From Solen grandis (taxonomy: Eukaryota > Mollusca > Bivalvia > Adapedonta > Solenidae): a stretch of DNA of 64,000 bases. The stretch is from NCBI GenBank assembly GCA_021229015.1, contig CM037780.1, positions 70,007,656 to 70,071,655 of the forward strand, read 5' to 3'. This document shows, in pieces, positions 21,604 to 32,899 of the stretch. The translations under genes and the position numbers were made by a program. Within the stretch, counting starts at the first letter, position 1, and each line of letters begins with the position of its first letter. The notes below the pieces were generated by a model, which worked only from the letters and a program-made list of their open reading frames with translations, did no database searches and was not told the origin of the DNA.

Positions 21604-22925
21604 AAGAAGAGGGCCAAGATGGCCCTGAGGTCGCTCACCTGATATTAGCTTGATTGCTTGTATAAGTTAGTATATTGTAGCATTGTTGTCCATACAGTAA
21701 TATAGCCAGATCATTTCAATCCCAAACAGTACCTTCGGGCTAAATTTGAAGGATGTAAGTTAAAACACAAAAGTAGGTCACTTGGTCATAGTCAAGGTCA
21801 TCCAAGGTCAAAGTTGAATGTCACATAGAAGTTGTACCTGACTGCTCCAAAACTAAAGGTTACAGCTCCATATTTAAGTCTACGCAAAAACAAGTGAACA
21901 TTGGGCGTGGCCATTTTTGACCCCAGGGCCATATGATTTTAACAAACTGGGTAAAGGACCACTAGACAATGACACACACCAAATATCTAAGCCCAAGGTC
22001 TTTTTGTTTCAAAAAGAAAATTGTTTTTCTATTTAAGTAAATATAAAACTGACTCCTTGGGCAGGGCTAATTTTGACCCAAGGGCCATGATTTTTTACAA
22101 ACTGATAAAGGTCTACTAGGCCATCTTAACAAACGAAAATATGGACTTCTGACAAGAAGGTTTCAAAAGAATATGCAAGTCTATTTAAAACCAAATGACC
22201 CCTAAAGATGGGCCATTTTTGACGCTTGGGCCATAATTAAGAGGTCAACTACTGTGAAATCATTAATTTTCGTGGGACACTTAAATTTTCATCTATTTCG
22301 TGGAGAGTTTTATCCACAAATATTAATCCCCACAAAAACTTGCCACATACATAGACCTCACGTTTTCCAGAACAAAGATGCACAATTAAATATACCCACA
22401 AAATTTCCTTAGGTAAATAATCAATGAAATTTAATGTCAACGAAAATTAAGGATTTTACAGTAGGCCATGTTACACAACAACTGTCATAACTCAAGGCCT
22501 TGTGGTTCCTGAAAAGAAAATTGTTCAAGTGTATTCCTGTGTAAATCTATACATGGGCCATAATTCCTGACTGAATTGGCCAATATCAGCCATATTCAAA
22601 CTTAGCAAAGAGATTATTGCCATAAACCTAAATTTTGAAGAATTAAAGATGCTTGAGTGAACATAAAGTGAAATCTGGCATTTTTTATCCTTCAAGGACC
22701 CTAACTTATGACCCAAAGGGCAGATTCATAATTAAATCAGCCATAATTGAACTTGGCAAAAAGATTATGGCTGTAAAGATTATATCATAAAGTTTGAAGA
22801 AGATTGCTGAAGAAATGAAGATACTACTGTATACACAAGAAAATGTTGATAGACTGATGCACCACGGTCATTGAATGATCACAAAAGCTCACCTTAAGCA
22901 CTTTGTGCTCAGAGGAGCAAAAAAA
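21604..22925 (+). mobile_element. Palindrome-ended long repeat (family A), 1.3-kb copy
   Basis: It begins AAGAGGGCCAAGATGGCCCT and ends GCTCACCTTAAGCAC, TTTGTGCTCAGAGGAGC, AAAAA. It contains both known kinds of internal unit: GACCCCAGGGCCAT / TAGGCCAT.TTA units on the left and ATTGGCCAATATCAGCCAT / GATTATGGCTGTAAAGAT units on the right. A 210-bp MITE interrupts it at 22250. Confidence 0.8.
22252..22461. mobile_element. MITE nested in the family A repeat, TA duplication
   Basis: The left end is CTGTGAAATCATTAATTTTC and the reverse complement of the right end is CTGTAAAATCCTTAATTTTC. TA flanks each side (22250-22251, 22462-22463). The uninterrupted repeat at about 13709-13730 reads GAGGTCTACTAGGCCATG where this copy reads GAGGTCAAC, TA, element, TA, GGCCATG. 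This shows the insertion duplicated TA. A Tc1/mariner-type MITE is inferred. Confidence 0.88.
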
Positions 22926-23229
22926 TTTTCTTGGATCATGCTTTGCTAACATATTAAATACATTGCTAATCCAATTAATTAAAGAAGCCAAAATGGGTTG
23001 GTACAACAGTTGTTATATGGAGTTCTAAATGTACAAGCCAGCTTTGCGAATTTTTTTTTCAAAGTACACAATAAGTCCCTTTGACTGGTTCAGAAATCTA
23101 TAAGACAAAGTACAATGACCTTGACATTGCTCAGTTTTCGGAGGTTGAATGTATTTCTGTACCTGGTCGTCAACAAACACATGACCAGGAAAAGTAGTTG
23201 ATCAATTCTTAGGTTTGGTACTCCCCCTA

Positions 23230-23596
23230 CATGGAAAAAAGAGGGTCAGTAATGTTCATAGTAATATAGCGTTGGCCCCCATATATTTCCAAGTTGGGTT
23301 AGTACCAAACCCATAAGTGTTGCACCCAACACAGTAGTCCACTACTGGTGAGGTGCATAATATTTCTGTTACCATAGCAACCAGAATTTTGGTCCGAGAA
23401 AAAAAAATAAAAGTGATGTGCAGAATCTCCATACTACCCTCTATTCATAAACCAAGTTTCATAATATTATCCTTAAACAGTTTTTAATTTATCGAGGGAT
23501 CCAGATTTCCAGAAATCCGGACGGACAGATGGACAGACAGATGGAGAGCAAACCTATAGTCCCCTCGGTGTAAACACTGTTAGGGGACTAATAAAA
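23230..23596 (+). repeat. Repeat with hairpin CCCC...GGGG terminus
   Basis: It contains TTACCATAGCAACCAGAATT, ATAAACCAAGTTTCATAAT and a GACGGACAGATGGACAGAC stretch. It ends AACCTATAGTCCCCTC, GGTGTAAACACTG, TTAGGGGACTAATAAAA. The body matches one unit of the six-unit array at 42480 and the terminus matches 43913-44012, so this is a short member of that family. Confidence 0.75.
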
Positions 23597-24384
23597 GATG
23601 GCATTCAGAGGGCGATAATGAAAGTTTATGGACTTAGCACAGTAATGGACTTGCATAATCACCCTCAGTGCCATGTATTATTTGTCAAATGTACTGTTGG
23701 ATGAAATATGGAAAGGGAATATGGAAAGAAATCCTCTTACATGACCTTGAACAGATATTCTAGAATTTATTGTGACATACTTATTGTGTACAGATTTCAT
23801 TAAGAGGAAATGAACAATATGGTAAAATGCAAGCTGATGACTTTTAAATGTAGACTGCTCAGAACACAGTATGAACCTCGATCATACTGGAGTATCTTTC
23901 AGATTGAGCAGGTCTATATCTGTCATAAAGTGCTAATATAGAGACAGGTTTGAGAAAATGGTTTAGATATATACAGGTTTATAATGTAAGTGATGGTGAA
24001 ATAAAATGACCAGAATCTGTGTATGGGTTTCTGATTAAAGAGGAAAAACTTGGATCTGGTTATAAGCAAGGCAGGATGATACGTATGAGAATTCATGCTA
24101 TGTCTGCTAGAGCGTATTATATATATGGAAAAGTGTCTGATTTTGTATTCAGATCTTTACCAAATCTGGTATAGTCTGCCGTATAAAACTTGGCGACAAT
24201 ATCTGCAGACTCCTTGAAATCTGGAACTACAAGAGAAAGGATGGAGACAATCATGTCAGTAGCAGGGTGAGATTCTCTCTATCTCACCTTCTATTATATA
24301 TATGCATGTATATTATTCTATATCCGATTTTTATGACAAGGGGCATATTTTAATTAGGGCAACGCAGCACTTTTTATAAATAAG

Positions 24385-25473
24385 TCATACCTGTGAAAAA
24401 TTATTAGTAGAGTCCTTCAAAATATTCACTACTACACACTTTTCCAGCCTCAGAATCCATTCTGAAAATGCATTTTTAAACTGTTCTTTGGGTATACTGT
24501 TTATACACTGGTAGAGAGCGCTTCTGACGGCACTACGGGTTTCAAACCGGCGACCACGAAGGCAAGATTTGATGTATGGATTTAACCAAAAGTCACAAGG
24601 AGAGAGGTCAGGACTATAAGCAGGATGTGGCAAAACCTCAATTCTCTGCTCCTCTAAATAAGCTTGAACCAAGGCTGACCGGTGCGCAGGTGCATTATCA
24701 TGGAGTAATTTGATCCTGCGCACCCCGGACCTTGGGTTCTTTGTAATGTAGTGATTAACTACAGCAGTGAGAATGTGGTCACGGTAAAATGTTCCAGTGA
24801 CACTACACCTCTCAGGCACAGAGACACGGGCCACTATTCCATCACTGTCAAAAAATAGAGCATACATAACTCTTTTAATGCTCCTGCTACATGGAGCAAC
24901 AACTGGGCAATGGCTGTTTTCACCTACCCACATTTTGTTACTGAGTTTATTGTTGGGCTCAAAAAAATAAAGCCACGTTTCATCCCCTGTGACAATTTCT
25001 CTCAGGTGTCCAGGGTCTCGATCTTTAAACCTAGTCAATAAGGCCGAGGCTTTTTCAACTTGCTCCCTTTTCTGGTCAGAAGTTAGCAAATGCAGGATCC
25101 AATGGGCGCACACTTTCCTTAACTTTAACTTTTCTTTCAAGATGGAAAACACATATGACGCACTAAGGCCCAATATGTCACTTATCTCCTCTAAAGTATA
25201 TCTTGCATCTTCATCAACTATGGCTTTGACAGTGCTGATGTCTTTTTCAGAGGTAGCGGAAATTGGCCACCCAGGGCGGGGCTCATCCTTAACATTAGTT
25301 CTACCTTCCTTAAACATTGACACCCACTTGGAAATTGTACGATATGGAAGGGCATTTTCTCCATAAACTAAATCTAGATCCGTTTTTATTTCTGACACAC
25401 ATTTACCCAATAACCCATGAATTTTGCAATAAGCTCTTTGCTCCTCTCTCAAATCACAATGCAACTCAGCCAT
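24385..25473 (-). CDS. Mariner transposase, DD34D, intact frame
   Basis: An uninterrupted frame of 362 residues from ATG at 25473; an upstream in-frame ATG at 25500 would add nine residues but MAELHCDLREEQ looks like the family N-terminus. Residues 1-115 form the paired helix-turn-helix DNA-binding half (RTISKWVSMFKEGR, then YTLEEISDILGLS). HWILHLLT (124-131) stands at the WVPHEL-type linker motif. The catalytic triad is D164 in VTGDETW, D259 in LLHDNAPAH and D294 in YSPDLSPCDF, with 94 and 34 residues between them, the mariner DD34D spacing. Such enzymes cut and paste their own element at TA sites. The frame has no stop or frameshift, which suggests recent activity; activity itself is not shown. 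Confidence 0.95.
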   Translation of the reverse strand: MAELHCDLREEQRAYCKIHGLLGKCVSEIKTDLDLVYGENALPYRTISKWVSMFKEGRTNVKDEPRPGWPISATSEKDISTVKAIVDEDARYTLEEISDILGLSASYVFSILKEKLKLRKVCAHWILHLLTSDQKREQVEKASALLTRFKDRDPGHLREIVTGDETWLYFFEPNNKLSNKMWVGENSHCPVVAPCSRSIKRVMYALFFDSDGIVARVSVPERCSVTGTFYRDHILTAVVNHYITKNPRSGVRRIKLLHDNAPAHRSALVQAYLEEQRIEVLPHPAYSPDLSPCDFWLNPYIKSCLRGRRFETRSAVRSALYQCINSIPKEQFKNAFSEWILRLEKCVVVNILKDSTNNFSQV

Positions 25474-25584
25474 GTTTACAACCAGTATACAAAACCACAT
25501 GTATTTAAATGACCTGCTAAAATTTTATTGCACATGTAAATCATGTGAAAAAAGACTGTTGGTAAGAAAAATCAATAATCTTTC

Positions 25585-25836
25585 CAACAATATATTATAT
25601 ATGTACTTTCACGTGCAAATCATGGTTAAATTGAGTTGTTGCCACTTATTAAAATATGCCCTCCGTATAACTTTACTCAACAATATATTATATATGTACT
25701 TTCACGTGCAAATCATGGTTAAATTGAGTTGCTGCCACTTATTAAAATATGCCCTCCGTATAACTTTACTCGTGCAAATCATGGTTAAATTGAGTTGCTG
25801 CCACTTATTAAAATATGCCCTCCATATAACTTTACT
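25585..25836 (-). repeat. Right end of the mariner, tandemly triplicated
   Basis: Two full 93-bp units (25585-25677, 25678-25770) and one 66-bp unit lacking the first 27 bp (25771-25836). Each contains CGTGCAAATCATGGTTAAAT and the terminal TIR sequence (TIR copies at 25638, 25731 and 25797). The plus-strand frame 25472-25900 merely reads through this array. Confidence 0.9.
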
Positions 25837-26854
25837 GGACAGTACAATGTCAAACATCTCGGATACAACTAAAGATACCAGAAAAGCCATGAAAGATTAA
25901 GCATCAAGAAGAAATCAGTGTATTAAGTGCTTTACATTCGTTTATAGTAAATCAGTACAATACAAGTGTCTTGATTAACAGAATCGTTTTTATTGTAAAC
26001 AAAAACAAAACACTGTCAGATAAAGTTATCAACTGTTTTTTGTTTTAAAATACTGTACAAAAATAATGATGCATTATGGGAATTACTTAATCTCTGGTAA
26101 CACGTAAACAATGTATTTCGTATGAGCTTCTCTCTTTCATGTGACAGCCAGGAGAAGGTAACCTCTTCCTGAAACTTACAGCTCCTGGTACCAGTTATGT
26201 CCCTTGTCTTTCATTGTCTGCACAAGACCACACACGCTGAGTGATTCAAACACAAAAAAATCAAGGAGTAACATGTTGGCAACAGTAACCTTTGTATACT
26301 AACAACCTCTATTTGCCGATCCAAAACAAAATCCCCCCAAAAAATAAAAAGTTAAATAACAGAGTTTACAAAGTATGTACATCATACACAAATTCTCAGT
26401 GCCACAGTTTACGCAAATGTAAAAATGTGATAACATCTATTAGCAAACTCATGCTTGGTATTTCATAACAAGCAGGTTTTTGTAAAAATCTAGGACAAAG
26501 TGTACGTCAATAAAGTGTTGACATATGATGTGATTTTATTCAGATTTAATAATAATCAATAAATATAAGACATTTACACCTGCTTTGGGCAGTAGAAGAT
26601 CTAAGAATACAAGAAAGGTATTTGATAGAAGCTTCATGTATTTGATTGAGGCCAACTTCTCATAATCCTCTGACAGGCTGCTGAATTATTTACCTCATGA
26701 GTATTTATGTACAAAATTACAAGAAATAATCATGTGATTATGGTGTCCAGATCTTAACTGCAATTGAGTAATACATACAATGTACAGTCCCAGTAAAACA
26801 TGAAAAGTGATCTATTGGTAGATTCCTTCCTTTTGTAATACTTTACATAAATGA

Positions 26855-27100
26855 ATATTCATGATCAAATTTATGACTTGATGAATATTAATTTACTAAA
26901 TTTTAAAAGGTATATAAAGCAATGGATTTTTTTTTACCAATGCAGACTATGTAGAATCTGAGCTACAATATTGTATGAGCAAACAGAGGAGACCCTGATC
27001 AGGCAGGTCCTGGAAGTAGCTGTCTGAATTGGATCAGCTCTTTTTGCCAATGTGTCAAAATGTTCCCCTGTTTGCTTATACAATATTGTAGCCCAGAGTC
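26855..27100. repeat. Hairpin-forming dispersed repeat, main copy
   Basis: GAGCTACAATATTGTATGAG at 26960 is followed about 95 bp later by its inverted partner, CTTATACAATATTGTAGCCC (27076). The arms extend through GCAAACAG.GGA. Homologous pieces lie at 28780-28900 (inverted), 29780-29880 and 34735-34870. No coding frame is present. Confidence 0.75.
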
Positions 27101-27354
27101 TATACTCCAAGGAAGAAGAAACGCAGGGTAACTAGAATCTGTAGTAGCCAGACTCAAGTTTTTACCTCCTTACCTTGCAATAAACCTCTTATGATTGACC
27201 CCATCTCATTCTAAAGCATTTATTTTGTTTGAAAAAAAAATCTTTATCAAAATAATACAAAGTGTAATACGGTTGAATACTTTCTATTTAAAACTGACAT
27301 AAAAAGTTACCCTGCATTTCTTTTTCTTTTGAGTATACATAGTATGCATGGCAA

Positions 27355-28010
27355 AGACAAACAAGAGCCATGTTGACATGGCCATCCCCCACCGAATGCT
27401 TGAATATTTCATTTTAAAAAGAAAATTTTTGGTAATGAAGGCTGATGTCTGAAGTGATTATAGATATGAAACCCATGTGAAGACCTACTTGTTCTTCTAT
27501 TTTGAGGTCTACAGGTAAAATTTCAAGGTCACTGTGACAGAAATTAAGCCTGAAAAATAACAAAGGGCAAGAACTTAAGAATTATGAAAGGTGGAGTTAT
27601 CATTCCTGTGCAGTGCACACCTCCTCAAAAAACTCTATCCACCTATGAAGTTCCAAGTTGATACCTCAAACACTTTTTGAATTATGCTCCGGACAAAAAT
27701 TAAGTCTGAAAAATAACTAAAGGCACTAACTCGAAAATTATGAAAGGTAGAGTTATCATTCTTGTGCACTGCACTCCTCCTCAATGAGATCTATTCATCT
27801 ATGAAGCTTCAAGTTGATATCTCAAATACTTTTTTACTTAGGCTCCAGACAAAAATTAAGTCCAAAAATAACAATGGGCCAATAACTAAAAAATTATGAA
27901 AGGTAGAGGTATCATTCTTGTGCAATGCACGCCTCCCCAGTGAGAGCTATCCATCTATGGACAGACGGAGACTTTTACAATATCCCCAGTAGCTTTTGGC
28001 AGGGGATAAA
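27355..28010 (+). repeat. Dispersed repeat with ~150-bp internal units
   Basis: It starts ACAAGAGCCATGTTGACATG, a palindrome like that of family A but a different sequence. Three units contain TATGAAAGGTRGAGTTATCA (R = A/G; GAGGT in the third) and CTATGAAGYTTCAAGTTGAT-type text. It ends GACAGACGGAGACTTTTACA then GGCAGGGGATAAAA at about 28008. No protein is encoded. Confidence 0.7.
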
Positions 28011-28779
28011 AAAAAATTGTTTCATCTACCATTTAAAGTTCAATTGATATTCATTAAATCATAAATTTGTACATGAATATTCATGGAGTATATGGGTAAA
28101 AAATCTTTCCTTTATACTCATTATAACCTTTAAACTTGTGTTATACTGAGTTTTCTCTCTTATCATGTAAAATAAAACTGTATGCAGTTACTCTCTACTC
28201 ATATAATTAATTGCTCAATAAATGTGCTGATAATGTCATAAAAATAAGATGGACTATAAAAGTCTTGTATATGATTTTTGTTGTCAGTGGAACATGAAAG
28301 TCAACTGTCAGATCTCATAACCAGCTGAACTTGCCGCGTCCCTCAGGCAAACAAAAAGAAACACAACAATGGAAATTTCTAAGGCAAAACGACAGAAACT
28401 CTAATTTACAGCATCTTCAAACTGAATATACTGATAATTAACTCCTTAATTGTGCGTGATGCAAAAGCATTTGCGCTGTCAGATTTTTTAGAGTGTTTTT
28501 AAACGTTAATTTAAAACTTTTACGTCAATAGTGCCGTGGTCTGTCAAACAGATAACATACAAAGTAAAAAAATGTTGCTGACTAAAAAGTTTCTTGAAGT
28601 ATATTTCATAACAGATGAGCTTACATAATTATACACACACACATTTTACGTCAATATTGAAGCGAGAAATGTGTCCATAAAGTAACACTTTAAACGCTGC
28701 TGTCACTGGCCGAAGATCAAAAAATTTAAAATTTGGTTGTCCATGGACAAGTAAAATTAAATGAGATTTCGCCACCCCT

Positions 28780-28900
28780 GGCTCAGATTCTACACAGCCT
28801 GCATCGATGGCAAAGAAAAAAAAATCCATTTGTTTTATATATCAATTTAAGTTCAGTCAATTTATATTAATCAAGACATTAATTAGAACATGAATATTCA
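28780..28900. repeat. Hairpin repeat, inverted partial copy
   Basis: GCTCAGATTCTACACAGCCT and AAAAAAAATCCATTTGTTTTA match, in reverse complement, 26930-26970. It ends near a GAATATTCATTAGG motif that also has a counterpart near 26850. Confidence 0.6.
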
Positions 28901-29779
28901 TTAGGTAAAGGGTTAAGTGTTACAAAAGGAAGGAAGCCACCATTTGATCATCTTTGATGTCTTATTTTGATCGTATGTGATTCTACACCATAGTTACATG
29001 ATTACTCCTCAAGAAGTTGATCTTTCACTTGTCCATAGCAAAACACTACTTGTCCGGTTTTTTTTTAAAACTATTGGCATAAAATATGGAAATAATTGAA
29101 ATTTCAACATTAAGCAATAAAAATATTTTTTTAGGCATTAAAAAACCCAAAACATTTTTTGCTGACTGATTTAACAATCAAACTGTTTTTTAATACCGCA
29201 GAATTGTCTTGTACATCTGTTTGCTGACAAATTCAACATTTCACTGAGCCATCGTCATCAACTCTAAGCCATGGAAGTCTTTAAACCATGATTCTAAAAG
29301 TGATCTTTTACGCTTTGTTTTATCATATTTTAAGTCATAGACTTTTTTTTTGGGGGGGGGGGACTTTGATTGGGATATTCTTTTCTCGTTTGGGACAATT
29401 TTTTAATAAGGAATCGATCCTTTGTCAAGGTACTTACCTTTTGTAGACTGTCCATATGCATTAAAGCGCTGACATTAACTTTTAATTTTCATTCTTTAAC
29501 ATTTTAGAAATGAAACCAATCAAAACTGAATGGTTTAACATGCGGATCATCTTGTAAAATGATGAAAAATAAACTTAATTTGACAGACACATGTGAAGTT
29601 CAGGTTTTGTGAGGGACATACTTTACGGTTGAAATGCTGCAGTTTAGAGTTTTAAATCTATTTTTTTGCTACAGGTTTGGATTTTTATTGTCCACAAACA
29701 ATTCAGCAGTGAAAATTTACTTGTTCGTGCTGGCAAATGTGCAACATGGACAACTCAGAAAATGGTTTTTGCCATTCCT

Positions 29780-29880
29780 GTGAGCTACAATATTGTATGA
29801 GAAAAGAGAGTAGTACGCTCTGCTTTCCAATGCATCAAAATGCAAAAAAAAGTTCTATATGAAGTAAAGGGTTAAAATTT
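29780..29880. repeat. Hairpin repeat, partial copy
   Basis: GAGCTACAATATTGTATGAG (29791) is identical to the arm at 26960. The rest differs and the inverted partner is missing. Confidence 0.55.
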
Positions 29881-31212
29881 AACAGCAGTAGATATGGAGT
29901 AGAGATACGTAATTAGGTTGCTGAGGCTAAGTCAGCCAGCAATACAGGTGATACTAGGCAGGAACAAGAAAGATGCTGATAGGTTTATCCAGGTTTTGTC
30001 CTTGTATTAAAGACAAAACCTGCCAGTGATCTCAATCCCATTCCTATCCTTAAGAATAATTTGTATCATGAATAGGAGATGACTTGTCCAGACAGAATAT
30101 TTAATCATAATGCTGGAGAAAGGGTGTAAAACAAACGCTCTGCTCCCCTCATAGGCCAAAGATTTCAATTGTAGAATGTTGAAATGATAAATCATTCCAA
30201 ATACCTCTGTATGGTATTTATATACCTTTATATTCTTTGTAAGGGTATTGATAGATATTTTGGTCCATGGGATATAAAAAAGTCAATATTTAAAAAAAAA
30301 AAAAAAAAAAGTACAGGTGAATACGAGTAAATGAAATGAGAAAAACAGATTATTTCCCTTGATGGCGTCACTGTCGTGCTGCTTAGTTTTACTGCTGCAA
30401 AACAATTCCTTGCGCGCCACACTGTTTTGGCAGCGATGGGTTTCTTATGAATGCACAGAGGCCAAGAAATAAAATTGTCTCATATGCAGCATCGCAGGCT
30501 TGGGATTCTATATCCATATATCATCTAGTTGCAGTTACAATCAGTTTGATATATCAAACAAGCAGCTGCTATAGTTTCCTAGAAAATGGCAATTCCATGG
30601 AGCTTTCTAAAATTTTCAATTATATATCATATATTAGATATATTTCCCAGCTAGATATTATTTCAAGGGCTGACCACAAAACTGTTCTATCTCCTTCAGT
30701 TTCTAAATGCACTTAAAATAGTTATACGGTCAGCCCCTGAATTACATGGATAATCAAAACTGGGATTATCACAGGGGGTGAGGTATGTTAATACGCAACA
30801 CCCATGCTTTATGAGGGATGGTTTTATAGGCAGAGGCAGGCTTTAATTCCAAGTGAAGGAGATTCTCTGTAAATCAGTCAGTGGTTAAAGAAGTTACTAG
30901 TAATTTACCAACTGCAATGTGATGCTGTCGGGCAGAATAATTGGTAATTGTCAGACATTGGTATCATTACGGCAGTATACAGGGTGTATAAGGTATTTAG
31001 GATCAATAGAAGCAATAAAAAGGAAGAGGTGGGATTAGGGGATTGGATATGATTTAATATGATCAAAAATTTAGGGATTGTATGTTTACAACTTGAATAG
31101 CTGACTCACACGGATTTGGTCTCACACCTTAATCTGTTGACAAGTACACATTCTGTGATTAATTCCACATTTGTTTGATAAATTCATATGTTATAAACAA
31201 AATATCTCACTT

Positions 31213-31454
31213 TTAACCCTTTCCCTCATAGAGGAAACCATGAAAAGACCTATGCGAACAGCATAAAACCAGATCAGCCTGCGAGTAACTCGCAGGCTGA
31301 TCAGGTTTTATGCTGTTCGCTGCTCCTCAGTGGTCTGGAAATGAGGATTTTGTAATTAAATTTGGTAAGGTTTAACTGTGATTTTCTGCAGATCAGGCTT
31401 TATATGGTACCTACTGAGTGCGTCAAAATGAGTCTATATGAGGGAAAGGGTTAA
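31213..31454 (+). mobile_element. TTAA-flanked hairpin MITE, copy 4
   Basis: Full-length copy with TTAA at both ends and intact TIRs. The hairpin (about 31254-31320) is near perfect, with one mismatch in arms of about 33 nt around GCGAGTAACTCGC. Confidence 0.9.
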
Positions 31455-31618
31455 AATGAGTACCATAATACTGCAGATATATCTACAGTTGTCTTTGCAC
31501 TACTATTAGATGACTATTAGTATATGTACAGCCATCTATTGTCTCTCAAAAGGATCTTGTGCTATCATCATCTAAAATATAATTCAAACATTTGAGAAAT
31601 CAGATATCCAAAACTCAC

Positions 31619-31720
31619 CTGTCTTACTTTCCTTGTAAACCAAGCACACTTTCCCGTACCCATCACAGGGGTCCAGTTCAAATATTTTACATCGCGCGTC
31701 AAAACTTGGCTTTTCATTGC
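31619..31720 (-). CDS. TPGS2: TPGS2 exon, most 5' found
   Basis: The 102-nt exon lies between acceptor TGTCTATTTTCAG and donor ACAG|GTGAGT (minus strand). It encodes NEKPSFDARCKIFELDPCDG followed by YGKVCLVYKESKTG, with incomplete codons at each end. The remembered vertebrate TPGS2 has FDSRSVIFELDSCNGSG and KVCLVYKSGK here, immediately before EIWFLDRAL; that order and spacing are preserved. The exon needs one base from an upstream exon. About 120 N-terminal residues (by comparison with the roughly 300-residue human protein) are not seen in the remaining 32 kb. They may be in the gap, outside the window, or in sequence too poor to read. Confidence 0.93.
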
Positions 31721-32461
31721 CTGAAAATAGACAGTGGAAATCAGTTGGTTAACATTTTTTTTTAATGAACGGCAGCATCTAATGCAACATAAACTTTATC
31801 TAAGTATACAAACTCACAGGTACAAGGCACATTTTATATGAATTTGTTTTTTGATGCATTCGCAAAATAAATGAATAAATATGTGATATCAACATTACAC
31901 AAATTATGGCCAGAAAATGTAATCAGAATCCATTTTATTGTATACGTTTTACCATAAGCACAAGTTTGTGTCATTTTAACTCATGAACTCAACTGTACAA
32001 TATGTTATTGTTATTCTGTTAGACAAAGATGTTCTTTTATTAATGGTCAGTAACTAAAATAATATATATATAACTGAAAAGAGCACTGAACGTATTCACC
32101 CATAAATGATAATATAGTGGGTTTTATTTTGTATTTAACTTGTTAAATGGGTATACCAATAGTTTAAGACATTGTTAATTTTCAGCTTGTTTTGAAGCAA
32201 TATATCGTCTACTAACTGTCAAGGCAAATCTTTCCTTTCCTACAAATGCGTGTGTGTGATTTAATTATATTGACTTTGACTTATTTTTTACTTGATTTGT
32301 GGTCCAAAATAAACAAATTGGAAAACTTGATCCTGGGCCACAAAATTAGCAACATATAAATAAAATACTGAGTAGCACAATGATAAGGGCAAACAAATCT
32401 TTGGGTAATACTAGAAATTAATCTCTCCAGCCATATGTCTGATGACTTGACTATTTGAGTT
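31721..32461. other. Unassigned sequence upstream of the first visible TPGS2 exon
   Basis: AT-rich, presumably intronic. No further TPGS2 exon, repeat end or other gene was recognised. Confidence 0.4.
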
Positions 32462-32650
32462 TTACTTCAACAGTATTTCAGTCATATAGTGATGTCCAGC
32501 TAATTACAGGTGGAGGAAAACCCCGAATGCACAGAGGCATCGGGGTAGAACTACCGACCAACCGTAAGCCAGCTGAAAGGCTTCCTCACATAAAAATCTG
32601 AATGACCCTGTCGGTACTCGAACCTTATGTCTAATGAGACCATCAAACAG
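32462..32650 (-). mobile_element. tRNA-derived SINE, old degenerate copy
   Basis: Contains, in reverse orientation, the SINE body phrases GTCCAGCTAATTACAGGTGG, GTAAGCCAGCTGAAAGGCTT and CTCACATAAAAATC. The tRNA-like head is almost unreadable (ACTCGAACC remains of the B box). It is clearly older than the copies at 41149 and 46704. Confidence 0.75.
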
Positions 32651-32698
32651 GACAGTAGATGCTGAGCACTGTCAGGTGATGAGGACTACATTTCATTC

Positions 32699-32899
32699 TT
32701 AAGGTAATCCATCCATCATTAAACTATAATCATGGTCCTTCAAATGCTTAAAGTCTTCAGTGCAGATGCAAGCATCCATTGACTTGGAATTTAAGAGGCT
32801 CTTTTGCTCAAAGTATATAAAGGCTTGCATTTACTATCATGATCCCATGATCTCTTGATTGACCATGATCATAATTTAATGATGTATGGATTACCTTAA
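32699..32899. mobile_element. TTAA-flanked MITE, second family, copy 1
   Basis: TTAA at each end encloses inverted GGTAATCCATCCATCATTAA and, in reverse, GGTAATCCATACATCATTAA. The inverted match runs on through ATCATGGTC, about 35 bp in all. The second copy is at 38118. The interior keeps CAAGCATCCATTGACTTGGA. It has no coding capacity. Confidence 0.88.

Larger units (their letters stand above)
24337..25836 (-). mobile_element. Mariner transposon with an intact transposase frame
   Basis: The left end GGGGCATATTTTAATTAGGG (24340) is matched, in reverse complement, by GAGGGCATATTTTAATAAGT at the right (ending 25664). TIRs of about 25 bp thus enclose the transposase. The right-terminal segment is present three times (25585-25836), so the true outer border is uncertain. 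The element lies in TPGS2 intron 1 in the same orientation as the gene. Confidence 0.88.
21112..31618 (-). other. TPGS2: TPGS2 intron 1 of the visible part (10.5 kb)
   Basis: The donor is ACAG|GTGAGT at 31618 and the acceptor ACGGCAG ends at 21112; one base plus two bases complete a Gly codon across it. The intron contains a family A copy with a nested MITE, two tandem-unit repeats, the intact mariner (same strand as the gene), hairpin repeats and a TTAA MITE. Stretches 22926-23229, 23597-24336, 25840-26850, 28011-28780, 28901-29780 and 29881-31212 hold nothing recognised beyond homopolymers (G at 29345, A at 30293). Confidence 0.85.

Noticed and set aside
25472..25900. 142-codon plus-strand frame
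   Set aside because: It reads through the triplicated mariner end; the peptide repeats only mirror the DNA repeat.
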